A stretch of DNA of 55,819 bases. Source: Phycisphaerae bacterium. GTDB taxonomy: Bacteria > Planctomycetota > Phycisphaerae > UBA1845. The notes under the pieces were generated by a model. It was not told the origin of the DNA. It saw nothing but the letters and a program-made list of their open reading frames with translations, and ran no database searches. Position 1 is the stretch's first letter, and each line of letters opens with the position of its first letter. The position numbers and the translations under genes were made by a program. This document shows, piece after piece, positions 1 through 9,397 of this stretch. The DNA lies in contig JAJDDY010000092.1 of the NCBI GenBank assembly GCA_029260075.1, forward strand, positions 1-55,819. Reading direction: 5' to 3'.

Positions 1-349
1 CGTTGATCTGCTTGGACAACTCGACGGCCGCGATCCCTTTTTTGTCGTGGGCTTCGCAATACATGGCCCAGAACCATTTCCAAAGCGGCACTCGCGCTCC
101 GTGGAAAATCGTGCCGGCCGTAGGGGAAGTTTGATGATGGCAGTCATGGCATTCAACGAGTCGCCGCGTCGGAAGCCACCAGCCCTGATCGTGTCCACAG
201 CTTGAACAGACGAACTGCTCGAGGTTCGGTCCCCAGCGGATTTTCTTGAGGTGTTGAACGCAATCGTCGTGGCGGCCGTAACGTTGCATGAACGAAGCCA
301 CGTCAAGGACCGGAGGTCGAGGATGTTTGGGGCGATCTCGGTTAGGCAT
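1..349 (-). CDS. IS1595-type transposase, N-terminal part (runs off window)
   Basis: Reading the complement from an ATG at 349 gives an open frame of 116 codons that runs off the left edge. It starts MPNRDRPKHPRPPVLD. It contains a zinc-ribbon of the IS1595 type, with CSSCGHDQGWW followed by ECHDCHHQTSPTAGT, and then the segment around FHGARVPLWKWFWAMY that leads into the DDE catalytic domain, which lies outside the window. IS1595 transposases cut and paste DNA using this zinc ribbon plus a DDE/N nuclease core. A purine-rich ribosome site (AAGGAGA) lies 6 bases before the ATG, and a strong promoter lies upstream. Nothing seen in this part is broken, so the element could be intact; the catalytic residues cannot be judged. 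Confidence 0.85.
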   Translation of the reverse strand, partial: MPNRDRPKHPRPPVLDVASFMQRYGRHDDCVQHLKKIRWGPNLEQFVCSSCGHDQGWWLPTRRLVECHDCHHQTSPTAGTIFHGARVPLWKWFWAMYCEAHDKKGIAAVELSKQIN

Positions 350-388
350 GGCCGTCTCCTTCTGGAAGCGAAGAACCGTAAAGCCTAA

Positions 389-417
389 CATATACCGAAC
401 TTAGCCGCCGGAGTCAA
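389..417 (-). promoter_or_regulatory. Sigma70-type promoter for the IS1595 transposase
   Basis: On the minus strand TTGACT (412-417) and TATATG (389-394) are separated by exactly 17 bases. The -10 box ends about 40 bases before the transposase ATG. This is the only plausible promoter seen in the upstream 200 bases. Confidence 0.55.
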
Positions 418-938
418 GTAGAGACTCAGTTAGTGATGAAAGAACGGTGTGGTCAGCTCTCGCGTAGGGAGTCTCGATTCTGCCGCGCGCAGGTCGAACT
501 ATTTGGCTGTCAATAATCATGTCCGCACGTAGACCGGCGGTCTATTGCCTGAACATTTCCACATGGATGAGATTGCATCACCGCACTATTCACAAAAACA
601 TTCTGGACTTTCATGCGCGAGTCCCCACCAACCGAAATGCGTGCACGCCGGTGGCAAGGATGACCGATGGCCGTGCCTTATTCTGACTGATGGACCATCG
701 CTTAACTTCGTGATCCGAGACATACGCGATCAGTCTCGCGCGGTTCGACCCGAAGCGCACGCACAGAGAACGCCACCCAATGATTCCGAGTTTACCGTTG
801 CAGTCTCGCCCAAGTAGGTAGAGGATATCTATCTCAAATCGGCTGGCTTCTTGCTCTTCACGCTCGTTTCCTTGCAGGTTTCGTCGATGCCGCGATAATC
901 GTCCCGTTCGGCGGGCCGTTCGAAAACGAGATGCAAAC
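418..938. other. Intergenic region with no convincing gene
   Basis: About 520 bases between the divergently placed IS1595 transposase and the first kinase. Short overlapping frames exist on both strands (545-817 plus, 611-958 minus), but neither has a ribosome site or a recognisable domain. No hairpin terminator or clear promoter for the kinase was found by eye. Confidence 0.5.
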
Positions 939-3647
939 ATGGCATTGGAAGCAGGCACCAGGCTGGGTCCTTACGACATCCTTTCACCCCTCGGGGCGGG
1001 GGGCATGGGTGAGGTCTACCTTGCCTTCGATTCCAAGCTGGATCGAAACGTCGCGATTAAGGTTCTGCCCGAGACGATGACGCGTGACAAGGAGCGAGTC
1101 GCTCGCTTTGAGCGAGAGGCCAAACTTCTTGCGTCGCTCAACCATCCCAACATCGCCGCGATTCACGGCTTCGACGATTCAGAGGGAATCCGGTTTCTCA
1201 TCATGGAGTATGTCGAGGGTGAGACGCTTTCGCAGCGGCTCGATGGTGGTCCGTTCCCGGTCGAGGACGCGCTGGATGTGGCCAAGCAGATGGCTGAGGC
1301 GCTCGAAGCGGCCCATGAGAAAGGCGTGATTCATCGGGATCTGAAACCGGGAAACGTCATGGTCCGCCCGGACGGTACGGTCAAGGTTCTCGACTTCGGA
1401 CTGGCCAAGGCGATGGCCGAAGAGTCGTCCGGTCCGGTCGCGGCAGACGCACCCACCATCACGGTGAATCACACTCGGCCCGGCGTTATCCTCGGGACCG
1501 CAGCCTACATGTCTCCGGAGCAGGCACGAGGAAAGCCGCTCGACAAGCGCACCGACATCTGGTCGTTGGGATGCGTGCTTTACGAGTGTCTTACCGGAAA
1601 GCGCGCATTCGACGGAGGAACAGCCACTGATGTGATGTCACAGATCATCACGAGCGAACCCGACTTCACTCTGTTGCCCGACAAGGTGCCCGTTTCTGCC
1701 GAGCGACTTCTACGTCGCTGCTTCGACAAGGATTCCAAGAAGCGCTTGCGAGACGCTGGCGAGATACGCGTTCTTATTGATGAGTACCAAGTGGCGCCTT
1801 CCTCGGAGAAGGCTGACGTGTTTTCGAGACAGACGCACCGAAAGCGTTATCCAACGGCGCCGTGTGCTTGGGCGGTGGTAGCGCTGCTGGGGATCGCGTT
1901 GACATACTCGCAGTGGGGCCTTGACTCGCGTACTCTCCCTAGAAGAGTGTCACGTTGGAGTATCGCGCTTCCGCAAAAATCCCGCGTCGACACTATGGGT
2001 TACGGTGGCAAGTACGAATACTCGAAACTGCTAGCTGTCTCACCGGATGGCTTGCATGTGGCATTCACCGTACGGGATGAATGGGGCTATGTAGATTTGC
2101 GTGTTCGTGATGTTGATAAGTACTCGTCGCGACCGCTTCCGGGGACAACAAACGCACGCGCACCGTTCTTTTCCCCTGATGGGCATTGGGTGGGCTTTCT
2201 CGCAGATCGCATCATCAAGAGAGTGGCTCTCGGCGGCGGCTCCCCACAAGATGTCTGCGAGGTTGACTCCGCGAGTTTCGATGCGTCGTGGGCCGCGGAC
2301 GGCGAAACCATAGTCTATGCTACGGACGAAGGTCTCTGGCGTGTGGCCGCGTCTGGGGGTGTCGCGGATCGTCTGACTGCGCCGCAGGTTGATGATGGTG
2401 AGGTCGGCCACCACTTGCCGCGAATTACGCCGGACGGGCGACATGTGCTGTTTTCTGTGTCTACCACGCCAGTCGAGGATCTGGCGTTGCTATCGCTCGA
2501 CACGTTGAAGTGGAAGACCGTCGTTCGCGATGCATCTCAGGGGCAGCTCTTCCCTCCTGATCGCCTGGTGTTTGCACGGACAGGGGAATTGATGGGCGTT
2601 CGGTTTGATGTCGAGACAGGCGAGATGCTTGGCACTCCGGTATCTTTACTAGAGAGCGTTCACACCACGCCCGGTCTTGGCGGTGTCGTCGTCACGCACT
2701 TCGATGTTTCGGACACTGGGACGCTCGCCTATCTCCCTCAGAGTAATGAGGCGGTGGTCGATCAACTTCTTTGGGTCGGACAAGACGGCGAGGAGACGGT
2801 TATCACCAGCGGACCTGGTACGTGGGTGCATCCTCGTCTATCGCCAGATGGCCATCGCGTTTCGTTCGATGTTCATTCACTTGAGGGTATGCGCGACATC
2901 CACCTGTATGATCTGGAGCGCTGTCAGCGCCGCCAGTTTACGCGCGGTGGCTCGTCATGGGAATCGGTGTGGCGGCCCGATGGGGACTACATTTCGTACA
3001 TGTCAGGCCACCCATCGGCAGGCTGGAGCATTTGGTGGGCGCGAACTGATTACAGCACCGATTCCGCCGAGGTCCTGCATCCTAGCAGCCATGCGATTCC
3101 CATGAGCTGGACTCCCGATGGACAGTCTCTCCTATACTACGAACTTGCCGAAGGTGGCATCTGGACGCTGTCGCCGAACGGAGATAGTGAAGCCAAACTA
3201 CTCTTGAAGGGTTTATCGAACGAGCGTTTTCCGACATTGTCTTGGGACGGAAAATGGATTGCGTACGTCGCGGATGAATCCGATAGGCGGGAAGTATTCG
3301 TACAGTCCTTCCCTGGGCTTGGCCCAAAGCATCGAATCTCTAACAACGGTGGTGGTGAGCCTGTTTGGTCACGGGATGGTAGTAGGCTGTTCTTCCGCGA
3401 GGGGAACCAGATGCTTTCCGCGCAAGTGGAATACGAGCCATCGTTTAGGGCGAGCACGCCCGTGGTGTTGTTCAGCGGAGAATACGATGCCGCCCCACTC
3501 GGCCACCAACACTATGACATTTCGCTTGACGGGAAGAAGTTTCTTATGATCAAGCATGGCCAACCGTCTGGGCCAAGCGAATTGCGGGTAGTTCAAAATT
3601 GGTTCGAAGAACTCGAAATGAAGTTGGCGACTCAGGGTAACCGGTGA
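939..3647 (+). CDS. Eukaryotic-type Ser/Thr protein kinase with WD40-like/TolB propeller
   Basis: 902 residues. The N-terminal kinase domain (about 12-275) has a glycine loop (GAGGMGEVY), the ATP-anchoring Lys41 in VAIKVLP, the catalytic HRDLKPGNV loop (Asp134) and the DFGLAK magnesium site (Asp152), so it should be active. A single membrane helix at about 308-325 separates it from a C-terminal half (about 340-890) made of repeated SPDG/SWDG-type blades. These are typical of WD40-like (PD40/TolB) propellers and would sit outside the cytoplasmic membrane as a sensor or protein-binding surface. Kinases of this architecture are common in Planctomycetota and Acidobacteria. The gene ends inside the start of the next kinase (4-base overlap), so the two are probably translated together. 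No strong ribosome site precedes the ATG at 939. Confidence 0.93.
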   Translation: MALEAGTRLGPYDILSPLGAGGMGEVYLAFDSKLDRNVAIKVLPETMTRDKERVARFEREAKLLASLNHPNIAAIHGFDDSEGIRFLIMEYVEGETLSQRLDGGPFPVEDALDVAKQMAEALEAAHEKGVIHRDLKPGNVMVRPDGTVKVLDFGLAKAMAEESSGPVAADAPTITVNHTRPGVILGTAAYMSPEQARGKPLDKRTDIWSLGCVLYECLTGKRAFDGGTATDVMSQIITSEPDFTLLPDKVPVSAERLLRRCFDKDSKKRLRDAGEIRVLIDEYQVAPSSEKADVFSRQTHRKRYPTAPCAWAVVALLGIALTYSQWGLDSRTLPRRVSRWSIALPQKSRVDTMGYGGKYEYSKLLAVSPDGLHVAFTVRDEWGYVDLRVRDVDKYSSRPLPGTTNARAPFFSPDGHWVGFLADRIIKRVALGGGSPQDVCEVDSASFDASWAADGETIVYATDEGLWRVAASGGVADRLTAPQVDDGEVGHHLPRITPDGRHVLFSVSTTPVEDLALLSLDTLKWKTVVRDASQGQLFPPDRLVFARTGELMGVRFDVETGEMLGTPVSLLESVHTTPGLGGVVVTHFDVSDTGTLAYLPQSNEAVVDQLLWVGQDGEETVITSGPGTWVHPRLSPDGHRVSFDVHSLEGMRDIHLYDLERCQRRQFTRGGSSWESVWRPDGDYISYMSGHPSAGWSIWWARTDYSTDSAEVLHPSSHAIPMSWTPDGQSLLYYELAEGGIWTLSPNGDSEAKLLLKGLSNERFPTLSWDGKWIAYVADESDRREVFVQSFPGLGPKHRISNNGGGEPVWSRDGSRLFFREGNQMLSAQVEYEPSFRASTPVVLFSGEYDAAPLGHQHYDISLDGKKFLMIKHGQPSGPSELRVVQNWFEELEMKLATQGNR

Positions 3648-6600
3648 GCATTACTAACGGAACGAAACTAGGCCCTTACGAAATCCTCTCGCCCCTCGGC
3701 GCCGGAGGCATGGGCGAGGTCTATCGTGCCAAAGACACGACCCTCGGGCGCGAGGTGGCCATCAAGGTGCTGCCTTCCGACGTCGCGTCCAGTGCGGAGC
3801 GGTTGCAGCGGTTCGAGCGTGAAGCGAAGACCGTGGCTGCTCTTAACCATCCCAACATCGTCACGATCTTCGGTATCGAAAAACAGCAGCTTGACGCTGG
3901 TCCCACGCACTTCATCGCCATGGAACTGGTCGAGGGCGAGACGCTTGATCGCATGATCGCGCCGGGGGGCATGCCGCTCGCGAAGATTTTCGACATCGCC
4001 ATGCCGATGGCTGATGCCCTGGCGACCGCCCACGACAAGGGGATCGTTCATCGCGATCTTAAACCTGCAAACGTCATGGTGACCAAAGAGGGTCGCGTGA
4101 AGGTGCTGGACTTCGGGTTGGCGAAGCTGACCACGATCGACCCGGTCGGGGCGTCACCCGACGACGTCACCATGTCGGTCCCCCTTACGGGTCGCGGCGT
4201 GGTCATCGGCACTGTCCCCTACATGTCACCCGAGCAGCTCCAAGGGGAGAACCTGGACCACCACACCGATCTCTTTTCGCTCGGGGTGATGCTCTACGAA
4301 ATGGCGACCGGGCATCGTCCGTTCAAGGGGAAGAACTCGGCTACGATCACGTCGTCGATTCTTCGAGACGCCCCGCGATCGGTGCACGAACTAAACAGTG
4401 TGCTGCCGCGTCACTTAGGGCGGATCATCGAGCACTGCCTGGAGAAAGACCCGGAGCACCGATACCAATCAGCCAAGGACATCCGCAACGAGCTGCGGGC
4501 GCTCCGCAAGGAAGTCGACTCTGGTGGCGGTTTTTCAGAATCTCAATCAGTGACATCGCCAGCAGCCGTTGCTCCGCCGCCGCCCTCAGGGACGGGTTCT
4601 CAGTCGGGGTCGGGGACATCGCTGTCGGGATCCGCGCTGTCCGCTCCGACACGCCGCGGTGAGTATTGGATCGGTGTCGGTGTCCTGGCGGTTGTCATCG
4701 CCGTTTCGTCTTGGTGGGTTGGGCGTGGGGCGGACTCTCTGGACCGTACCACCGCAGTCAGCTCAACGGCACAGCCCACAACGCCGTCACCTGTTATCGC
4801 GGGGTCGGTGCGCTCGGTGGCCGTCATTCCGTTCGAGAGCGTTGGCGGCGATCCTAGTCAAGACTACTTTGTCGACGGTATTACGGGTGCCATCACCGAC
4901 GACCTAGCCAAGATCAGTGCGCTAAGGGTGACCAACGCGCGTACGATGATGCGCTACAAGGGTAGCGACTCACCGCTTCCCGAAATCGCCCGTGACGTGA
5001 GTGCGGACGCGTTCGTAATCGGAGACGCGGTGCAGGTCGGCGATCGGGTGCAGATCCGCGTGCGCCTGGTCAACGCTACCACACAGGAGCAAATCTGGTC
5101 GGATCACTTCGATCGCGACAAGGGCGATATCCTGAAGGTCTACAACGACGTTGCTAGGGCGGTGGCTGAGGGAGTCAGGATTGAACTGACCCCGTCCGAG
5201 CAGGAGCGCCTGACGGACGCTCCGACGGTCAACTGGAAGGCTTATGATCTCTACGCCCGCGGGAACGAACTTGCCCGGCGTACAACCAAGGAATCCTGTT
5301 TCGGGGCAATCAGGCTCTTCGACGCGGCGATAGCGATCGACCCGAAGTTCGCATTGGCCTACGCCGCGAAGGCGTTCGCCTATCGAACGCTCGCCAGCAA
5401 GCATCTTCCGCCGAGCGACACGATGCCAGAGATGGAACAGGCCGCGCGGGCCGCGCTGGCGCTGGACGACGGGTTGGTGGAAGCACACATAGCGCTCGGG
5501 GACTATCTCATGCAGTGGAAGTGGGACTGGTCCGGCGCGGGAAAGCAGTTCGCCCGCGCTGTCGAACTGAACCGGGGGAATGGCGCTGCCCGCGTGGCAC
5601 GCGCCGATTGGCTCGTCTGTATGAACCGTCCGGACGAGGCGTTGGCGCAGCTAGACTTGGCCGTCGAACTTGACCCAACAGCGAAGTACACGATCGACAG
5701 CTACCACTCCATCGCGTTCGGGGCCAGAAAGTTCAAGCGCTGTGTTCGTGAGGCCAACGAAGCATTGGAGGTGGATGTGGACTACTTGCCTGCGCACGAG
5801 TGGGGTGGGTTGGCCCACAGCCAGCTCGGCAACCACGATGACGCCATCCGTCATCTTCGCAGGGCCGTCGCAATAACCGGGAGTCCGCAGATGCGTGCGA
5901 TGTTGGGGGGCGTCCTGGCGGTGGCGAAGCACTCGACCGAGGCGAGGGCGATCAGGAAAGAACTAAAGGAACGCAATGATATTGAGTATGTATGCCCGTA
6001 CGAGGTCGCGACGATTTCGATCGGGCTGGAGGAGTACGACCAGGCGTTCGAAGAGATTAGCGAAGCATGTGACGATCGAGCGGAGTGCGTACCGTACCTC
6101 CGGGCCGACCCACGACTCGACCCCATCCGCGACGACCCGCGGTTTGACGACGTGCTCGAGCGCGTCGGGTTTGAACCAAAGGGATCGCGCCTTCGGGTCG
6201 TGGATGCGCCATCTGAGAAAAGCACCCTAGGCATCCTGCCGTTTGAAAACATTAGCAACGATTCCGATACCGACTATCTCAGCCACGAGATTCCCGCGAA
6301 CATCATCGACAAGCTGTCGGGGCTATCAGATTTGAGCGTAATCTCGCGCAGCGGGGCGTTTCGGTTTGATTCTGCGAAAGAAGATGCAAGCAGCTTTGGG
6401 AAGAGTCTCGGCGCGACAGTAGTACTGACTGGTCAACTCAACGCACGCGGCGACAGATTGACTATTCGCGCGGAGTTGGTTGACGTGGCCACGAACCAGA
6501 AACTCTGGCGCCATCGGTACAACCGTGAATTGACTGACATCATGGCGATGGAGGAAGACATCACGCAAAACATCTCGGAAGCGTTGCGACTTCAGCTTAC

Positions 6601-9040
6601 CCGAGAGGAAAGAACAAAACTTGCCAAGAACGACACGGAAAATCCGGAGGCGTACCGGGCGTACATCGAGGCTCGGTTTTGGTGGAATCGGCGGTCCGAA
6701 GACGGGTTTGATCGCGCCATCAGACTGTTCGACCGCGCCATTGCACTTGATCCCCAGTACGCACGAGCCTACGCGGGCAAAGCGGATTGTTACCTAATGC
6801 TTGCCCTTTATTACCGCCCATCCGGGAAACTTATACCGCTGGCGAAGCAAGCGATCAAAACAGCGCTTCATCTCGACGATTCCATGGCGGAAGCATACGC
6901 TTCATTCGGTTTCTTGACCGGCATGGCTGAGCATGAATGGGGCAAGGCCGAAGAAGCTCTTCAACGCGGCATTTCCCTAAACCCTCGTTATGCCACGCTC
7001 CATCACTGGCTCGGGGTGATTCTCTTTGCACAGAGCAGGTTTGACGAAGCGGCCATAGAGATGAAACGAGCGAACGAGATCGATCCGAATTCTCTGATCG
7101 TCCGGACGAGCCTGGCCTCTTTCATGTTGCACGCTGGTGATGTCCGCGAAGCGTTTACCCACAACGAGGCTACGCGGGAGATGGATCCAGATTTTTTTCC
7201 TGCGAAACGAGTTTACGCAACCATGCTTATGGCTAGCGGACAACCGCAGCGTGCGATACGGGTTCTCAAGAAACTTGCCGCATCGGAAGGACGCACTCCC
7301 TCGATAGCCGGAACGCTGGGAGTCGCCTACGCACAGGCCGGGCAGATCTCGGAGGCGCGGGACGAACTGCGCACTCTCACGCAGTTGGCGAAGCATGACT
7401 ATGTTCCTGCCTTGGCTTTCGCTTCCATCCACGCGAGCTTGGGAAACGTGGACGAAGCATTTCGTTGGCTGGATAAGTCGTACAAGAACCGCGAACTTTG
7501 GATTGTATTCTTGAATACAATTAATGCGTTCGACGTGATGCATGGCGACCCGCGCTACGACGAGTTGGTCCGTCGCATGGGGCTCGAACCAAGCTCCGTA
7601 TCGATTTCCACGGACGCAGATCAAAACAAAAAAATCATGCTGGCCGTCCTACCCTTTGCCAACCTCAGCGGCGATCCCGACCAGGAATACTTCAGCGACG
7701 GCATGACCGAGGAGATGATCACACGTCTTGGACGTCTGCGCCCCGAACTACTCGGCGTCATCGCCCGAACGTCGGCCATGCGGTTCAAGAAGACTGACAA
7801 ACTCATCGACCAAATTGGAAGAGAACTCGGCGTGGCCTACGTGATCGAAGGTGGCGTTCGCCGTGCGGGCAACCGTGTTCGCATTAACGCCCAACTCATT
7901 CAGGTCAGCGATCAAACGCAACTCTGGGGCGATAGTTACACGCGGGACATTTCCGATGTGTTTGCGGTTCAAGCTGAGGTGGCCGAAGCCATCGCCGAGG
8001 CACTGGCCGTGGAGTTACTGCCGGAGCAGAAAATCGCGGAATCGAAAGCGCCGACCGAAAGTTCCGCTGCATACGATGCCTACCTTCTTGGTCGAAGCTA
8101 TTGGGCCAAGCGAACGCCGGCGTCGCTGCACACCGCCATCAAACATTTCAAGCATGCAATCGAGCTTGACCCGAACTACGCACTCGCCTATTGCGGCCTC
8201 GCGGACTCATGGGGGGTGATGCCTTACTATGTCCCCGGTCCGTACAACAAGATCAACGCTGAGGGGAAAAAGGCTGCGGAAAAAGCACTCACGCTCGACG
8301 ACTCGCTCGCCGAAGCCCACGTCTCGATAGCTCGGCATCTCAAGGACGCAGGCGACTTCGCAACAGCCACCGAGCACTACCAAAAGGCCGTTGCGATCGA
8401 CCCTAACAACGCCACGGCCCACCAGTGGTACGGAACTACGCTCATCATCCAGGGACGCCACGACCGGGGCATCGCAGAATACGAAAAGGCGATCGCACTC
8501 GACCCACTTTCTGCCGTCCGGCACAACGAATACGGTCATGGTGCTGTGCTTGCGCGTCGCTTCGACAAGGCCATCGAGCAACTCAACGAAACGCTGCGCC
8601 TACAACCGGATTTCAAGATTGCGTACTTCAGTCTGACATGGTCGTACATCGGTAAGGAAGACCACAACGCGGCAGCTACGGCGTTCGAATCGCACCTGCG
8701 GGCCATCGATCGACCGGCTGAGTCTATCAAGGCGTTCCGCCGAACATACGACGCATCAGGCCTGCGGGCGGGTTTTCTCGAATGGCTGAATTCGTTAGGG
8801 AACGACTTTGATTCATGGGGCGCTGGACCAGCAAGGCGAGCGCCATTCTATGCGTGGTGCGACGAGAAAGACCGGGCCTTCGAGTCGCTTGATCGTGCCA
8901 TAGAGCGAGCAAGCCCATTGGTCAACATTGTTGCGACCTACTTCCCCTACGATAACCTGCGCGACGATCCGCGATACGCGGACCTGCTAGAACGTATCGC
9001 CGCGAAAAGTAGAACCGAGGAAGTGCAGCCGCATCCATGA
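3644..9040 (+). CDS. Giant Ser/Thr kinase with three tandem FlgO/TolB-N-like plus TPR modules
   Basis: 1798 residues from a GTG start whose last two bases form part of the stop codon of the preceding kinase. The kinase domain (about 12-280) is complete: Lys41, HRDLKPANV Asp138, DFGLAK Asp156. A Pro/Ser-rich linker leads to a membrane helix at about 342-358. The rest is three successive copies of one unit of about 470 residues, starting near residues 390, 860 and 1330. Each begins with a domain of the type found beside TPRs in adenylate cyclase-like regulators (VAVIPFESVGGDP, LGILPFENISND, LAVLPFANLSGDP), followed by a run of TPR helices. The third unit is the most typical (DQEYFSDGMTEEM). The extracytoplasmic half probably binds proteins or ligands and controls the kinase. 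The three copies are clearly diverged, so the duplications are old. Confidence 0.92.
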   Translation: MSITNGTKLGPYEILSPLGAGGMGEVYRAKDTTLGREVAIKVLPSDVASSAERLQRFEREAKTVAALNHPNIVTIFGIEKQQLDAGPTHFIAMELVEGETLDRMIAPGGMPLAKIFDIAMPMADALATAHDKGIVHRDLKPANVMVTKEGRVKVLDFGLAKLTTIDPVGASPDDVTMSVPLTGRGVVIGTVPYMSPEQLQGENLDHHTDLFSLGVMLYEMATGHRPFKGKNSATITSSILRDAPRSVHELNSVLPRHLGRIIEHCLEKDPEHRYQSAKDIRNELRALRKEVDSGGGFSESQSVTSPAAVAPPPPSGTGSQSGSGTSLSGSALSAPTRRGEYWIGVGVLAVVIAVSSWWVGRGADSLDRTTAVSSTAQPTTPSPVIAGSVRSVAVIPFESVGGDPSQDYFVDGITGAITDDLAKISALRVTNARTMMRYKGSDSPLPEIARDVSADAFVIGDAVQVGDRVQIRVRLVNATTQEQIWSDHFDRDKGDILKVYNDVARAVAEGVRIELTPSEQERLTDAPTVNWKAYDLYARGNELARRTTKESCFGAIRLFDAAIAIDPKFALAYAAKAFAYRTLASKHLPPSDTMPEMEQAARAALALDDGLVEAHIALGDYLMQWKWDWSGAGKQFARAVELNRGNGAARVARADWLVCMNRPDEALAQLDLAVELDPTAKYTIDSYHSIAFGARKFKRCVREANEALEVDVDYLPAHEWGGLAHSQLGNHDDAIRHLRRAVAITGSPQMRAMLGGVLAVAKHSTEARAIRKELKERNDIEYVCPYEVATISIGLEEYDQAFEEISEACDDRAECVPYLRADPRLDPIRDDPRFDDVLERVGFEPKGSRLRVVDAPSEKSTLGILPFENISNDSDTDYLSHEIPANIIDKLSGLSDLSVISRSGAFRFDSAKEDASSFGKSLGATVVLTGQLNARGDRLTIRAELVDVATNQKLWRHRYNRELTDIMAMEEDITQNISEALRLQLTREERTKLAKNDTENPEAYRAYIEARFWWNRRSEDGFDRAIRLFDRAIALDPQYARAYAGKADCYLMLALYYRPSGKLIPLAKQAIKTALHLDDSMAEAYASFGFLTGMAEHEWGKAEEALQRGISLNPRYATLHHWLGVILFAQSRFDEAAIEMKRANEIDPNSLIVRTSLASFMLHAGDVREAFTHNEATREMDPDFFPAKRVYATMLMASGQPQRAIRVLKKLAASEGRTPSIAGTLGVAYAQAGQISEARDELRTLTQLAKHDYVPALAFASIHASLGNVDEAFRWLDKSYKNRELWIVFLNTINAFDVMHGDPRYDELVRRMGLEPSSVSISTDADQNKKIMLAVLPFANLSGDPDQEYFSDGMTEEMITRLGRLRPELLGVIARTSAMRFKKTDKLIDQIGRELGVAYVIEGGVRRAGNRVRINAQLIQVSDQTQLWGDSYTRDISDVFAVQAEVAEAIAEALAVELLPEQKIAESKAPTESSAAYDAYLLGRSYWAKRTPASLHTAIKHFKHAIELDPNYALAYCGLADSWGVMPYYVPGPYNKINAEGKKAAEKALTLDDSLAEAHVSIARHLKDAGDFATATEHYQKAVAIDPNNATAHQWYGTTLIIQGRHDRGIAEYEKAIALDPLSAVRHNEYGHGAVLARRFDKAIEQLNETLRLQPDFKIAYFSLTWSYIGKEDHNAAATAFESHLRAIDRPAESIKAFRRTYDASGLRAGFLEWLNSLGNDFDSWGAGPARRAPFYAWCDEKDRAFESLDRAIERASPLVNIVATYFPYDNLRDDPRYADLLERIAAKSRTEEVQPHP

Positions 9041-9090
9041 CACTATCATCCCGCACAAAACTAGGCCTCTACGAAATCCGGTCGGCGTGA
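9037..9090 (+). pseudogene. 17-codon remnant of a third tandem Ser/Thr kinase gene
   Basis: An ATG overlapping the stop of the preceding kinase (ATGA) opens a frame reading MTLSSRTKLGLYEIRSA and then stops. It matches the first residues of both upstream kinases (GTKLGPYEILSPLGAGG) up to the point where the glycine loop should start, and then homology ends abruptly. Overlap spacing is the same as between the first two kinases. The rest of the gene appears to have been deleted; the following DNA contains a tmRNA-like scar. Confidence 0.7.
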
Positions 9091-9397
9091 TACATCTCGG
9101 TTTCTTTTCATATGCCAAAACCGACGTTCGGCTCGCAACCGACTTGGGACGTGTGGTTATTACGAGCGGGCTTCCGCACTCCGCGAATCACGGAGTCCCC
9201 AGTCAGTCCCCAGTAAATGCGCTCTACAAACGGCCGCAACGGTCAATAGTGGTCTTGTTGAGTCTGTTCGCAACCCTAGCATCTTGCGAAGGTTATGAGT
9301 TAAATCGTTGGCGATTCAGGACTTACGAAACAGGGGGACACGGAATTCGACTCCCCCGCCTCCATTTGTGGTTCTCCTCCAAAAAAGTTGTTGAGAT
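9091..9397. other. Junction DNA between kinase remnant and broken permease
   Basis: About 300 bases with no believable gene; the plus-strand frame from 9087 has no recognisable domain. It joins the sharp end of the kinase homology (9090) to the truncated 3' end of the phosphate permease (9398), so it is probably the product of an insertion or deletion. It contains the tmRNA-3'-end-like segment listed separately. Confidence 0.5.
9336..9364 (+). other. tmRNA/tRNA 3'-end-like segment, possible att-site scar
   Basis: The bases resemble the T-arm and acceptor 3' strand of a bacterial tmRNA: GGACACGG, then TTCGACTCCC, then CCGCCTCCA. A complete ssrA gene is absent, and the T-stem pairing is imperfect. 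Genomic islands and phages often insert at the 3' end of ssrA and carry a copy of it, so this could be an attachment-site remnant. It could also be chance, because only about 30 bases are involved. Confidence 0.35.

Noticed and set aside
545-958. Short opposed frames (545-817 plus, 611-958 minus)
   Set aside because: They overlap each other, lack ribosome sites and recognisable domains, and one runs into the kinase gene.
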